64,000 nucleotides of DNA from Cryptomeria japonica (lineage: Eukaryota; Streptophyta; Pinopsida; Cupressales; Cupressaceae). The stretch covers positions 723,197,649 to 723,261,648 of the forward strand of contig NC_081413.1 of NCBI RefSeq assembly GCF_030272615.1, given 5' to 3'. How positions within the stretch are numbered: position 1 is the stretch's first letter; each line of letters opens with the position of its first letter. The position numbers and the translations under genes were made by a program. Shown piece by piece: positions 11,770 through 22,997 of this stretch. The notes beneath the pieces were generated by a model that had not been told where the DNA came from, made no database searches, and saw nothing but the letters and a program-made list of their open reading frames with translations.

Positions 11770-13007
11770 TGTTGACCGTTTAGTGGAATTGATTATGTGT
11801 TGCATTGATGTTTTGTCATTGATGCCAACACTAGCTATTTGGATGCTTTACTGATACCCTTTTGGTCCCAATAGGTTGAGCGGTTTCTGGTTAGTTTAGA
11901 TTTGACATGATCCGGTAGGCTCCGTATGATTTGGTTGTGGAATTGTCTTGTTCATGATACTCATGTTCATATTCAGTAAGTTAGTTTTGGTCTGGTGATC
12001 GGATGCTACCCTATTTTCTTAGAAGCCTAGGTTCTGGTTTCGGTGAGGGTTTCACCGACAGAGCTTTTGATGAAGATCCTTTATGAATTGCATAAGTGGT
12101 GTTGGTGCAGCTTCTGGTGAAGTTTAAGGATGTTGTTGGTGATCATGTTCGAGAATTGGCAGATGAAGATCATTTTTGTAGCATATGGACCTATATTGGG
12201 TCCTGGTTGATCTAGGTTATGGACCAACTTTAATGAATTGTGTAGATTGGACCTCTCGATATGTTTCTAAGATGTCTTATGTGTTGAATATTATTTGTTT
12301 GGTCTAAGGCCGACATGGTTTGTAATTATGTAATTGGTTTATTGTCTGGTGGCCGACCTAATTGTTTATGGTCGAGGGTTTGTATATATAATCTAAGTTC
12401 TCATTGTAGATCATCATGCTAATGGTCATAGGAATGGGAAATGGATATGTAATATGCGAATAATGTAATATCATTCAGGAAGAGGATATGGTCGATCATT
12501 GGAGACGAATTGGGTTTATGTAGAGGATTTAGTCCTCCAGTATTGAGCTTAACCGAAACTATACTCAGGCATAGGAGATGCTATCTTTTTCAATTCAACA
12601 CTTCTCCAAATTGTAGTCTGGATTTCTATGTAGTCAGTGAGACTCCTTTTGTGATGAGCAGTGCGCTCTAGGATTTGGCCTTCCTATAAGTGCAAGCCCC
12701 TCAATTGTAATTCACATACTTACTGTAGAAGTATTATCTGACTGTGGGTAGGCTTCCCACCGTGGTTTTTCCCTTTACTAGGTTTTCCACATATAAATCT
12801 TGGTGTCATGTGGATGGTATTTATTCTTTGATTATTGTTTGTTCTTAATTGGTTTAACTACTATTCTTGTATTTGGTTTAAGCATTCTGGTATTAATGTT
12901 TTAGGTTTTGGTATTAAAGTTTTAATTACTAATGGTTCCAGTAATCTATGACAACTGATTCACCCTCCCCCTCTCAGTTGTCTTCTGATTATTTGAACTG
13001 TCTAACA
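11770..13007 (+). repeat. Copia-2 5' LTR
   Basis: Starts TGTTGACC and ends CTAACA. A TATATATA box at 12383-12390 is the probable promoter. In the right LTR the box is weaker (TATATGTA near 18230). The C-rich run plus CTCTCAGTTG near 12963-12980 parallels the other Copia LTRs here. Confidence 0.93.
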
Positions 13008-13009
13008 AT

Positions 13010-13020
13010 TGGTATCAAAG
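13010..13020 (+). other. Primer binding site of Copia-2
   Basis: TGGTATCAAAG, two bases after the LTR. It fits the 3' end of initiator tRNA-Met with one difference from the usual TGGTATCAGAG. Confidence 0.85.
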
Positions 13021-13065
13021 TTGTGGTCCTCTCTGCAGAAAGCTTAACCGCTTGAGGAAGATCCT

Positions 13066-14166
13066 ATGGTGACTTACAGTTCAAGTTCATCCAGTTCTTC
13101 TGGAGCTATCTTTTGAACAGATATTCCAAGGCTTGATGGAACAAATTACACAGTATGGAAGATTCAGATGGAGACTCATCTGAGATGTCTTGGCAAGGAG
13201 ATTTGGGAGATCACACAGAATGGTGTCATGCCTTATAATTTGGAATTTTGGCAATCCTCCTCTAGAAAATTTGGATAAGGATCTTGAGAATGATTGTAGA
13301 GAAAGAGAAGCCCTCTTGTGTGCACTTTCTGATCAGCAAATGATGGGATTAACTGAAAAATCATCTGGAAAGGCTATATGGGATAAGTTGGAGACTCTCA
13401 ATGAAGGTGACCCTACAGTGAAGATTGCTAAACTTGATGGTTACCAAGTGAGATATGAAAACCCTGAAGATGGAAGAAGATGAAAGGATTACTACATTCA
13501 TGGAAAGGGCAAATGAGATTGTTATGGTAATTCAATATTGTGGTGGAACTCTGAGCAAAGATGAAATTGTTTCTAAAGTTTTGAGGGCCCTACCACCGGC
13601 TTAAAAAATGAAGGCTACTACAATTAATGAGTTGAGAACAATGGCTAATACATATGTCAATAGAGATACCTTGGTTGGGAAATCATCTGCTTTTGATCTT
13701 GAAGAATTTGGACCTTCTGGAGTTGTGAAGACTGAACCTACTTTTCATGCATCTACACCATCAATCGGTAAGCCAGATTGGAAAGCTTTATATGCAAAGG
13801 AATTGGAAAATATGAAGAGAAGATGAATAATTTGAGCAACTGGAAGCACTATTTTCTAGAAGAGTGCCTAAAGGACTAGTAGGAAGTAAGTATGAAAGAA
13901 AAACACCTTTTAAATGTTTTGCCTGTAATAAGATTGGTCATTTTGCATCTAGATGTCCTGAAAGGAATTCAAGATTTGAAGAAAGATTTAAAAGATCATT
14001 TAAGCCTAACCTTGGATACCAGAACAAGTATAAGTACATGAAAAACAAAGACAAATCATGCTACATAGCGGATGAGGAAGGCATTATTGATTCCGATGGT
14101 GAACCAACAAAAGACTCTGCTAGTGGTTCTGACAAATGGGAAGGAATGGGTGTTCCTGGCTACTAA
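13066..14166 (+). pseudogene. Copia-2 gag
   Basis: Gag of another copia subgroup than Copia-1. The ATG at 13066 leads into a Ser-rich start, a stop, then RLDGTNYTVWKIQMETHL, the hallmark of plant copia gag N-termini. A shift near 13255 leads to ALSDQQMMGLTEKSSGKAIW (13290-13390), and further shifts follow. The CCHC knuckle CFACNKIGHFASRC (about 13914-13955) is intact. Compared with Copia-1 it has more frameshifts and fewer clean stops. Confidence 0.85.
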
Positions 14167-14479
14167 AATTCAAGACAAAGATGAATGGGTAATTGACAAT
14201 GGTTGTTCACATCATATGACTAGAGATAAAGGGAAGTTTCTATCTTTGCAAGAATTTGATGGTGGTCTAGTTAGATTTGGAGATGATAAAGCATGTATGA
14301 TCAAAGGAAAAGGAACTATATCATTGGATGGTAAGAACAATATTGACAATGTTTATTATTTTGAAGGTTTAAGGCATAATCTTTTGAGTGTAGGACAACT
14401 GGTAGATAAGGGATTTCAATTACAGTTCAAGGATGGAAAATGCACTAGAGATTGCAACCGGTACATAGACAAAAGGTAA
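14072..14479 (+). pseudogene. Copia-2 protease
   Basis: Aspartic protease domain. WVIDNGCSHHMTRDKG keeps the catalytic Asp, but the usual DSG reads DNG. It continues with FDGGLVRFGDDKACMIKGKG and GLRHNLLSVGQL, standard for the segment between protease and integrase. It overlaps the end of the gag reading in another frame, which reflects a frameshift rather than a designed overlap. Confidence 0.85.
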
Positions 14480-14489
14480 TATATTTCAT

Positions 14490-15538
14490 TTGAACTCTGG
14501 TGAGAAGACATGTTTGATTACACAAATTGATGAGAGTTGGCTATGGCATAAAAGGTCGTGTCATGTGAATTTTGATTGCATTGTGAAGATTAGTTCAACT
14601 AAGGTAGTTAGAGATATACCTAAGATTATGAAGCCCTATAATCCAGTATATAAAGAATGTGAAAGGGTAAATAGGTTAGAACCTCTTTTAGGAGTATACA
14701 AGATAAATCTAATGATGTTCTTGATCTCATTCATACTAATTTGTGTGGCCCTGCTAGAGTTAAAAGTTTTCAAGGTGATAGATATTTCATGCTAATCATT
14801 GATGATTATTCTAGAATGATGTGGGTTACTTTACTAAAGGAAAAATTTGAGGCATTTGAAAACTTTAAGATCTTTAAGGCTAAACTAAAAACTGAGATAG
14901 GATTGAAGATTAAATGTTTGAGGTCAGATCATGGTGGAGAATTCACATCCGGTGAGTTTAATAACTTTTGTGAGAAGCATGGTATAAGAAGACAATTTTC
15001 AACTCCTCGGACATATCGGCAGAATGGAGTTGTGGAAAGGAAGAACAAAACTATCTTGGATGCTGCTAGAACAATGATGATGGAAGCTAGTCTACCTCAT
15101 ATCTACTGGAGAGAAGCAATAAGCACAACGGTTTATACATTCAACATAGTACATATCAAAGGAGAAATTGGTAAGACACCTTATGAATTATGGTTTGGCA
15201 ATACACCTATAGTTAAGTATTTCAAAATATTTGGTAGTAAATGTTATATCAGGAGAGATGATATCATTAGCAAATTTGATCCTAGATGTGATGAAGGCAT
15301 ATTTATTGGTTATTCTAATGAAAGCAAGGCATATAGATGTTATAACAAGAGATTGCAAAGAATTATGGAGAGTGCTAATATCAAAGTGGATGAGCTAAAT
15401 AGAGGTCAAATCAAAGTTTATGAGAAGGAACCGACAGTGGAAATGATTATATCTAAATCAGTAGCACTTTTATCGGAACAAAGTGTTAAGCCAGTTACTC
15501 CAGCAGTATCAGAGAATTCTATAGTAACAAAAGAATAG
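14490..15538 (+). pseudogene. Copia-2 integrase
   Basis: The zinc part (WLWHKRSCHVNF) is at 14530-14580 and is followed by a shift near 14660. The catalytic core is open from 14741 to 15538: IIDDYSRMMW, RSDHGGEF and NGVVERKNK give all three DDE residues. The C-terminal part has FGSKCYIRRDD and DEGIFIGYSNES. This 265-codon stretch is the best-preserved integrase in the window. A TAG at 15536 ends it. Confidence 0.9.
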
Positions 15539-15574
15539 GGAAGAAGAACAGAGAGTTAGAGGACTCCTAGCTAT

Positions 15575-16435
15575 GTGAAATTGAATCATTCAGAAGATCA
15601 AATCATTAGGGATAAGAACAATGGACTAATGACAAGAAGAAGACTGGAAACTAATGAGGTATGTTTAAGTTCACAAGTTGAACCAGTATCAGTAATTGAG
15701 GCATGTAAAGATGAATATTGGTTGAAAGCTGTGGAAGAAGAATTAGATCAGATTGAGAAAAATAACACATGGACTTTGGTTCCTCGGCCTAAAAATAAGA
15801 ATTTTATTGGAACTAAATGGGTTTTTAGGAACAAATTGAACGAGGATGGTCAAGTTATAAGAAATAAGGCTAGATTGGTTTGTAAAGGATATTCTCAGAA
15901 GGAAGGAATTGATTATGGAGAGACTTTTGCATCAATATCTAGGATTGAAGTTGTAAGATTATTTCTTGTGTATGCTGCTTATAAGAACTACAAGGTTTAT
16001 CAGATGGATGTTAAGTGTGCATTTTTGAATGGGGATCTTGATGAGGAAGTTTATATTGAGCAACCTGATGGTTTTTCACTATCAGATGATACAAACATGG
16101 TTTGCAGGTTAAATAAAGCTTTATATGGATTGAAACAAGCACCTAGAGCTTGGTATGCAAGGTTGGATAAATATCTTTTGAAGCTTGGTTTTACTAAGGG
16201 TAGTGTTGACAGTAATTTATATTATAAAATCACTGATGATGATATACTGATTATTGAAGTATTTTTTGATGACATTATTTTTGGAGATGAAGATAAGTTG
16301 TGCATAGATTTTTATAAGAATATGGAGAAAGAATTTGAAATGTCTGTGATTGGGGAAATGAAATTTTTCTTAGGTTTGTAGATTACTCAGACTGATAAAG
16401 GTATTTTCATCTGTCAAACTAAGTATGCTAAGGAA
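15575..16435 (+). pseudogene. Copia-2 reverse transcriptase
   Basis: Open for 268 codons to 16381. Motifs: [60 protein letters not shown]. The active site reads FFDDIIFG, where YVDD is usual: both Asp remain but Tyr-Val is replaced by Phe-Phe. The TAG at 16379 replaces a Gln in the LGLQI segment. It is in the same frame as integrase. Confidence 0.9.
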
Positions 16436-17205
16436 TTGTTGAAGAAATTTGGTATTGGAAATTCTAAACTGATAAGTACTCCTATGGTTACAAGTGAAAA
16501 ATTGACAAGGAAAGATGTTTCTGCACCAGTAAATCCTACAAGATACAAATATGCGATTAGAGGTCTTCTTTATTTGACTCAGACTAGGCCTAACATTATG
16601 AATGATGTTTGTATTGTATCAAGATTTCAAAGTGATCCTAGAGAAAATCATGAGTGTGGTGAAAAGGATTTTTAGATACTTGCAAGGTACATCAGAATAT
16701 GATTTGTGGTACCCTAAGGATGATAACTTTACTTTATATGCATATACTGATGTTGATTGGACTGAAGATGTTGATGACCAAAAAAGTACTTCCAATGGAG
16801 CTTTCTTTCTTGGAAAGAAGTTGCTTTTATGGATCAGTAAGAAATAATCATGTACTTCTTTATCTACTGTTGAAGTTGAAAATGTTGTTGCTGCTACTAA
16901 CTATACACAGGTTTTATGGATGAAACAAATGTTGAAGGATATAAAGGTGGATTATAATGGACCGGTAGTTACTCATTGTGATAACTATGTTGCTATTGAT
17001 ATATCAAAGAATTCGGTATTTCATTCTAAGACAAAGCACATATCTATCAAGTATAACTTTTTGAAGGAAAAGGTGGAAGCAAATGAAGTTAGACTGGTTT
17101 ATGTAAACACTAAAGAGTAGATTGTAGATATTTTCACCAAACGTTTGCTTGAGGAATCATTTGAGTACTTCAAAGATAGACTGGGGGTTTTGGCCCCTCT
17201 AGTAG
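16436..17205 (+). pseudogene. Copia-2 RNase H
   Basis: Motifs: NPTRYKYAIRGLLYLTQTRP, then after a shift YTDVDWTEDVDDQKSTSNGA and FFLGKKLLLW. The expected STAEAEY segment reads STVEVEN. The terminal part TKHISIKYNFLKEKVEANEV (17034-17093) is clear. The region is split over two frames with a stop at about 16845. Confidence 0.86.
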
Positions 17206-17617
17206 AGACTTGATTGATGTGGTTTGGCATCAGTTTGGTATGCATTATCAGAGATACTATTCATTTTGGTACTAATGTGGGGATGTTACTGCTCAGGGGG
17301 AGTAGTCAGGTTTGTGATTCAGTGGTTTATGTTTTTTCTTTGATATTTTTGTCAGATTTCTAGCATTGATGTCAAAGGGGGAGAGATATTGATGTGAAAA
17401 AGAAAAAGAAAAGGATAAAAAGAAAAAGGGAGAGATATATTTATAATTCAGATCTTTACAGATATATCATTCACAGGGGGAGTTTGGTCTTTGTTTCAGA
17501 ACTTCATTATTGTTGGAGATTGTTGGTTGTCTTCCATAGGAGGAGACTTGTTTGGCATTTCTTGGTACTTAGATGTTTTTCACATTTAGTGTTTCCATCA
17601 ATGCCAAAGGGGGAGAT
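17206..17617 (+). other. Copia-2 3' untranslated region with repeated GGGGGAG tracts and final polypurine tract
   Basis: Gene-free. It holds four purine tracts built on GGGGGAG, near 17296, 17374, 17476 and 17604. The last (CCAAAGGGGGAGATT, 17603-17617) abuts the LTR and is the functional polypurine tract by position. An almost pure purine stretch of about 40 bases runs from 17394 to 17433. Confidence 0.8.
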
Positions 17618-18830
17618 TGTTGACCATTTGGTGGAATTGATTATGTGTTGCATTGATGTTTTGTCATTAATGCCAACACTAGTTGTTTGGATGCTTTACC
17701 AGCACCCTTTTGGTCCCAGTAGGTTGAGTGGTTTCTGGTTAGTTTGGATTTGACATGATCTGGTAGGCTCTGATATGATTTGGTTATGGAATTGGCTTGT
17801 TCATGATACTCATGTTCATATTCAATAAGTTGGTTTTGGTATGGTGATCGGATGCTATCCTATTTGCTTTGAATCCTAGCTTTTAGTTCCAGTGAGGGTT
17901 TCACCGACAGAGATTTTGATGAAGATCCTTGATGAATTGCATAAGTGGTGTTGGTGAAGCTTTTGGTGAAGTTTCAGGATGCTATTGGTGATCATGTTTG
18001 AGACTGAGTGGATGAAGATCATTGTTGTAGCGTATGGACCTATATTGGGTCCCGATTGATCTAGGTTATGGACCGGCTTTAATGAAGCACGTGGATTGAA
18101 CCTCTTGATACGTTCCTAGGATGTCTTATGTGTTGGATATTATTTGTTTGGTCTAAGGCTGACATGGTTTGTAATTATGTAATTGGTTTATTTTCTGGTG
18201 GCCGACCTAATTATTTATGGTTGAGGGTTTGTATATGTAATGTAAGATCTCATTGTAGATTATCATGTTAATGGTCAAAGGAATGGGAAATGGATATGTA
18301 ATGTGCTAATAATGTCATATCATTAAGGCAGAGGATTTGGTTGATCATTGGAGATCGAATTGGGTTTATGTAGAGGAATTGTACTCGGGCATAGGAGATG
18401 CTACCTTTTGTATTTCAACACTTCTTTGGATTGTAGTCTGGATTTCTATGTAGTTAGTGAGACTCCTTTTGTGATGAGCAGTGTGCTCTAGGTTGTTGGC
18501 CTTCTTGCAAGTGCAGGCCCTTCAATTGTAATTCCCATACTTACTGTAGAAGTATTATCTGACTATGGGTAGACTTCCCACCATGGTTTTTCCCTTTACC
18601 GGGTTTTCCACGTATAAGTCTTGGTGTCATGTGGATGGTATTTATTCTTTGATTATTGTTTATGCTTAATTGGTTTAATTGCTATTCCGGTATTTGGTTT
18701 AAGCATTCTGGTATTAATGTTTTGGGTTCTGATATTAAAGTTTTAATTGCTAATGGTTCCGGTAATCTGTGACAACTGATTCACCCCCCCCCCCTCTCAC
18801 TTGTCTTCCAGTTATTTGAACTGCCTAACA
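17618..18830 (+). repeat. Copia-2 3' LTR
   Basis: Starts TGTTGACC and ends CTAACA, followed by the right TCTAG target copy (18831-18835). Compared with the left LTR it lacks a block of about 30 bases near 18378 and has a longer C run at 18784-18794. Confidence 0.94.
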
Positions 18831-18835
18831 TCTAG
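18831..18835 (+). other. Target site duplication of Copia-2, right copy
   Basis: TCTAG, identical to 11765-11769. Confidence 0.95.
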
Positions 18836-19659
18836 AGATTATAGATAAAATCTTTCAAAGGTTGGAGAAATTCAATGTACGACTCAATCCTAAGAAGTGT
18901 GCCTTCGATGTAACATCAGGTAATCTCTTAGGATACACAGTCTCAGAAAAAGGAATCTGGGTGGATCTTGCAAAGGTACAAGCAATCATGGAGATGTCAC
19001 CTCTTAGAAATATCAGCCAATTAAGATCTCTATAAGGATGACTACAATCCATAAGAAAATTCCATTCTCAACTAGCTAATAAGTGTCTTCCATTCACGCA
19101 TTTACTCCATAAGAATTTCCATTTCAGATGGGAAGATCGATGTGAAGAATCATTCCATCAACTTAAGCAATATCTGATGAATCCACCGATCTTGGTACCA
19201 CCAATAGCCAGCAAGCCACTCATTCTCTACATATCAGCCACTGAAGTGTCACTAGGGGCATTACTAACACAAGAAGATCCAACAGGCAAAGAAAGGGAAA
19301 TATACTACATCAGCATGACATTGAATGGATATGAGCTTAACTACACATTCATTGAAAAATCTTGTTTGGCAGTGGTGTTCATTTCTCAAAAAATTTGCCA
19401 CTACATGCTATCCCACACAAACAAATTGGTAGCAAAGATTAATCCCTTAAAATATCTACTCAGCAAGGCCACTCTCACAGGAAGGTTAGCTAAATGGGTC
19501 ATGATTCTAAGTGTCTTTGACATTCGCTACATAGACAGAAAGGCTATCAAAGGTCAAGCTATAGTTGATCAGCTAGAAGAGGCACCCCTACAAGACAGTC
19601 ATCCAATCCATGTCGAATTTCCAGATATAGATATTCTCACAGTATCAACAAACCCATAG
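18836..19659 (+). pseudogene. Gypsy-2 RT C-terminal half and first RNase H
   Basis: Continues the RT thumb: a segment like Gypsy-3 KIFDRLERYQFKLNPKKCAF, then GNLLGYTVSEKG. A stop lies near 19033. The first RNase H follows (19177-19659) with ILYISATEVSLGALLTQED, YYISMTLNGYELNY, SKATLTGRLAKW and VMILSVFDIRYID. In Tat-type elements this first RNase H often lacks parts of its catalytic set. The expected Asp in LYxDAS is Ser here (LYISATE). Confidence 0.87.
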
Positions 19660-20055
19660 ATCTTGTACTTTGATGGATCATACACACAACATGGATCAGG
19701 TGTTGGTTTTCTATTTATTACTCTAGAAGGAAACACTATCCCTAAATCTTATAGATTAATGTTTCCTTGTACAAATAACATTGTTGAGTACAAAGCTCTA
19801 GTCACAGGCATCAAGATGGTCGTAAAGTGGAAGATAATAGAATTGAAAGTCTTTGGAGACTCCCAATTGGTCATTAATCAGGTTAATGATGATTGTTAAA
19901 CAAAGGACAACAAGTTGATGCCCTATAAATGCATGGTGGATGACTTCAAGAAATATTTTGTGGACATCAAATTTGAGCAGATTCCTAGGGTGAACAACAA
20001 AGTTGTGGATGCCATGACAACCATTGCCTCCCTCCTACAAATACCAGACAAATAG
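19660..20055 (+). pseudogene. Gypsy-2 second RNase H
   Basis: A second RNase H domain, as known from dual RNase H Tat-lineage elements. LYFDGSYTQHGSG carries the first Asp. The Glu is retained in NIVEYKAL and the Asp in VFGDSQLVINQ. The C-terminal segment KVVDAMTTIAS gives the last acidic position. A stop at 19657 separates it from the preceding frame, and a TAA near 19897 breaks it once. Gypsy-3 has the same domain at 56690-57060. Confidence 0.87.
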
Positions 20056-21404
20056 AATCGTTATGTGTTCCTGGTGGAACAATTGTTTTCCCTTGCTTAC
20101 GAAAATTTTGAATCCCGTCATATGCCACATAGTCGGCTCTGATTTACCCCTCTATGGAAATATACACACCTAGCTAAAAGACAATATCCTTCCATTAGAC
20201 CTATCCTGAAACTAGAAACACAACTTTATTCGTCAAGCAGCCTGCTATACCTTAACTGCTAACACGCTTTACCGTCGAGGTCTTGATGGTACTCTTCTTT
20301 GGTGTCTTGATTGTAGTGAATCTGAAACCGCCTTGTAGAAACTTCACGAAGGTATTTATGGCATGCATTCAAGTAGTCCTACTCTCGCCAAGAAACTTCT
20401 AAGGATAGGTTATTTTTGGCCAACCATGGAAAAAGAATCATATTAGTTCACCAGAAAATGACCAAAATGCCAAATTCATGGCAATCTTATACATGCACAA
20501 ACTCAGGAGCTACAACCATTCACAACATCATGGCCTTTTTATCAATGGGGACTCGACCTAGTAGGCAATATTCATCCTTCCTCATCAAACGAACATAAGT
20601 TTATCATCACAGGAACTGAATATTTTTAAAAGTGGATAGAAGTTTTCCCATTGACTACTATTACCTGGCAAGAAAATATCCTCTTTTATCTTGAATTATC
20701 TCATTTGTCGGTATGCCATTCCTAGTTTTATTATCATAGATAATGGAAGAACTTTCAAGAATCAAGATGTGAAAGAACTATGCGAATGATTCCATATCCA
20801 ACATCATTTCTCCGCACCATATTATCCATAAGGGAATGACCAAGCAGAGGCCTCAAACAAAACCATCCTAAAGATCCTCAAGAAGGCAGTGAATGATGTT
20901 GGTAAATATTGGCATGTCCAACTTAATCCTGCACTTTGGGCATATAGAACAAGCATCTGCATACCTACAAGAACTACACCATATTCATTGGTGTATGGAT
21001 CAGGGGTTATCCTCCCTATTGAGGTAGAAATTCCATCACTCGAGTATCATTGAAAGGACTGATTCCAGATGAGGAGTATCGGGTAAATAGACTGCAAGAA
21101 TTGGAACTGCTAGATGAGCGCCTACAACATTCCTTTGATCATCTCAAGGCATATCAAAAATGCATGTGCCGAAGTTGTAATCACAAGGTCATATCAAGGG
21201 CATTCAAAATTGGTGATCTAGTCCTAAAATAAAATCCCCGAAATCAACAAGATCGTAAAAAGGGGGAAATTTGAACCTAATTGGTTGGGACCCTTTGTCA
21301 TCATATCAACTTATGGATTAGGGTCATATCAGTTATCAAATTCAGAAGGGGACATTCTTGATGAGCCAACCAACAACATCCATCTAAAGAAATTCTACAC
21401 TTGA
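20056..21404 (+). pseudogene. Gypsy-2 integrase
   Basis: Badly eroded Ty3/gypsy integrase. Readable pieces: LYRRGLDGTLLWCL (about 20267), LAKKLLRIGYFWPTMEKESY (zinc domain side), YQWGLDLVGNIHPSSSNEHK with the first core Asp, then a shifted core. The C-terminal part resumes at 21050-21232 (GLIPDEEYRVNRLQELELLD, AFKIGDLVLK), then KGKFEPNWLGPFVI and NNIHLKKFYT before TGA at 21402-21404. Gypsy-3 ends with the matching HLKKLYA. Confidence 0.82.
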
Positions 21405-22997
21405 GTCATCCAATGCACGGATCAAGTGAAAAAAAAATATATATCAAAAAATTATCACTAGGGTGAAAACTTGGCAAACAGGCACCTTGTGGCATAAACA
21501 AATTTAAAAAAACAAGAAACATATAAAAAAATCAAAAACAAATCAAAAAGTGCAATAAAAACAAGTAGTGAAAACCTGGCAACAAGCACTATTTGTGATA
21601 GATCGGTTCTTCCATTTGTATGTACTCATATCATATCTTTTTGCACTAATCTTGTGGCCATCACAACTTTGGTAAACACATATCAAAATCTCAGACACAC
21701 TTAGTGTGGTCACTTTCCTTGATTATCCAGACAATTATCCGCATAAATCTCTCACCATGGCTTGGTGATCAATGTATATATCCACATCGGAAAAGTCTCC
21801 ATAGCTGGGGGCAAAATCTTGATCTGAGTAGGGGAATTTTTCTTTAGTTTTCATCAAATAAGCAAAATATATCACAAAACAAATATCAAAGCATACAAAG
21901 GAAACAAGTGTCAAAACTAACCATTAGACTTGTAATCAGAATCACTGTCAGAATACACACAAAACAAAACACGATGAATGATCTATTTTGAATCATGATT
22001 TGTTTACATTTAGCATGAAGTTCTTACTATTTGTATCTTGATTGTTTAACTATTAGATTTCATGAGCAACTTGAGGATGAATTGAGCTAGAGAAGAAAAA
22101 AAGGAGTTTAATATTTTCTTTGGTTTTCTATCTGTGAGGAGATCATTCATATGATTCAAATTTGTCTCGAGACATGATTGGAAACATATCATTGAAGACA
22201 TTTCCCATTTTGCACATAAAATGGATCTCTTATCTATTTTACACAAATAACACTCAGGTCGTCTTGGTTCAATTATACCTTGACGCTTGTGTCATTTTGC
22301 AATATGAAAACTCATGTAAGTTATACTCAAGTCATCATGGTTAACTTATACCATTGATGTTTGTATTAACTTCCAACATTTCAAAAGCTCAATGATGATA
22401 AAAAAGAGCACAAACAATTGGCTAATAGGTATGAAAATGACATGATTACAATGATCATTGGTTCACATGCATTTAGTTGCATTCATCATCATTGTCATCA
22501 TTATTATCATCACATCCTATATATTTCATATAACCATCACATCAATGGATAAACACATCAATCGTCATCATATCAACATTTTTTTTAGGACTACATATAT
22601 CACCTTCAAAACATATAGATAACCATCATCATATCAATAACATTCATAACATACATACATCATCCCATCATTAAAACATGTATATACCAAATGCCATCAA
22701 GAAATGAACATTTGCATCCATACATCATCATATGGTAAAACGCCATCTAAAAATCAACATCATAGAATCATTATCATAACATCATCATATAACATCATAA
22801 GAATCATAACATCATTAAATTTGTATATAAATATCAATCATAATCATAGAAATTCACATGTGGACCAAAGGAAATCATTTTCATATATCATATAATCTCA
22901 AAACAAGGTCAAAATATATAACTAAATATCATGTCTATGAGTACAACAAAAGTGATCCATATCACAAAAAATGATCCATATCAGAAAAATGAAACTA
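21405..22997 (+). other. Gypsy-2 region after pol: gene-free, with internal polypurine-like tract and ATCATC-rich low complexity
   Basis: No coding region is supported on either strand. CTGGGGGCAAAATC at 21805-21818 looks like a Tat-type polypurine tract but is not followed by an LTR. Gypsy-3 has CTGGGGGCACAATCC at the same place (58862). From about 22470 to 22990 the sequence is degenerate simple sequence rich in CATCAT, ATATC and similar. This would be the 3' untranslated side of the antisense PMD gene. Confidence 0.7.

Larger units (their letters stand above)
11770..18830 (+). mobile_element. Copia-2, complete Ty1/copia element inside Gypsy-2
   Basis: 7061 bp with both LTRs (1238 and 1213 bp), TG...CA ends, primer site, coding region, polypurine tract and a TCTAG target duplication. 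The LTRs are clearly alike but carry many substitutions and a small deletion in the right one near 18378, so the insertion is not recent. The coding region needs several frameshifts and stops to be read through. Order gag-protease-integrase-RT-RNase H. Confidence 0.96.

Noticed and set aside
18781-18800. Poly-C run as a regulatory site
   Set aside because: A C-rich run before CTCTCA occurs in all Copia LTRs here and its length varies. It is treated as part of the LTR end.
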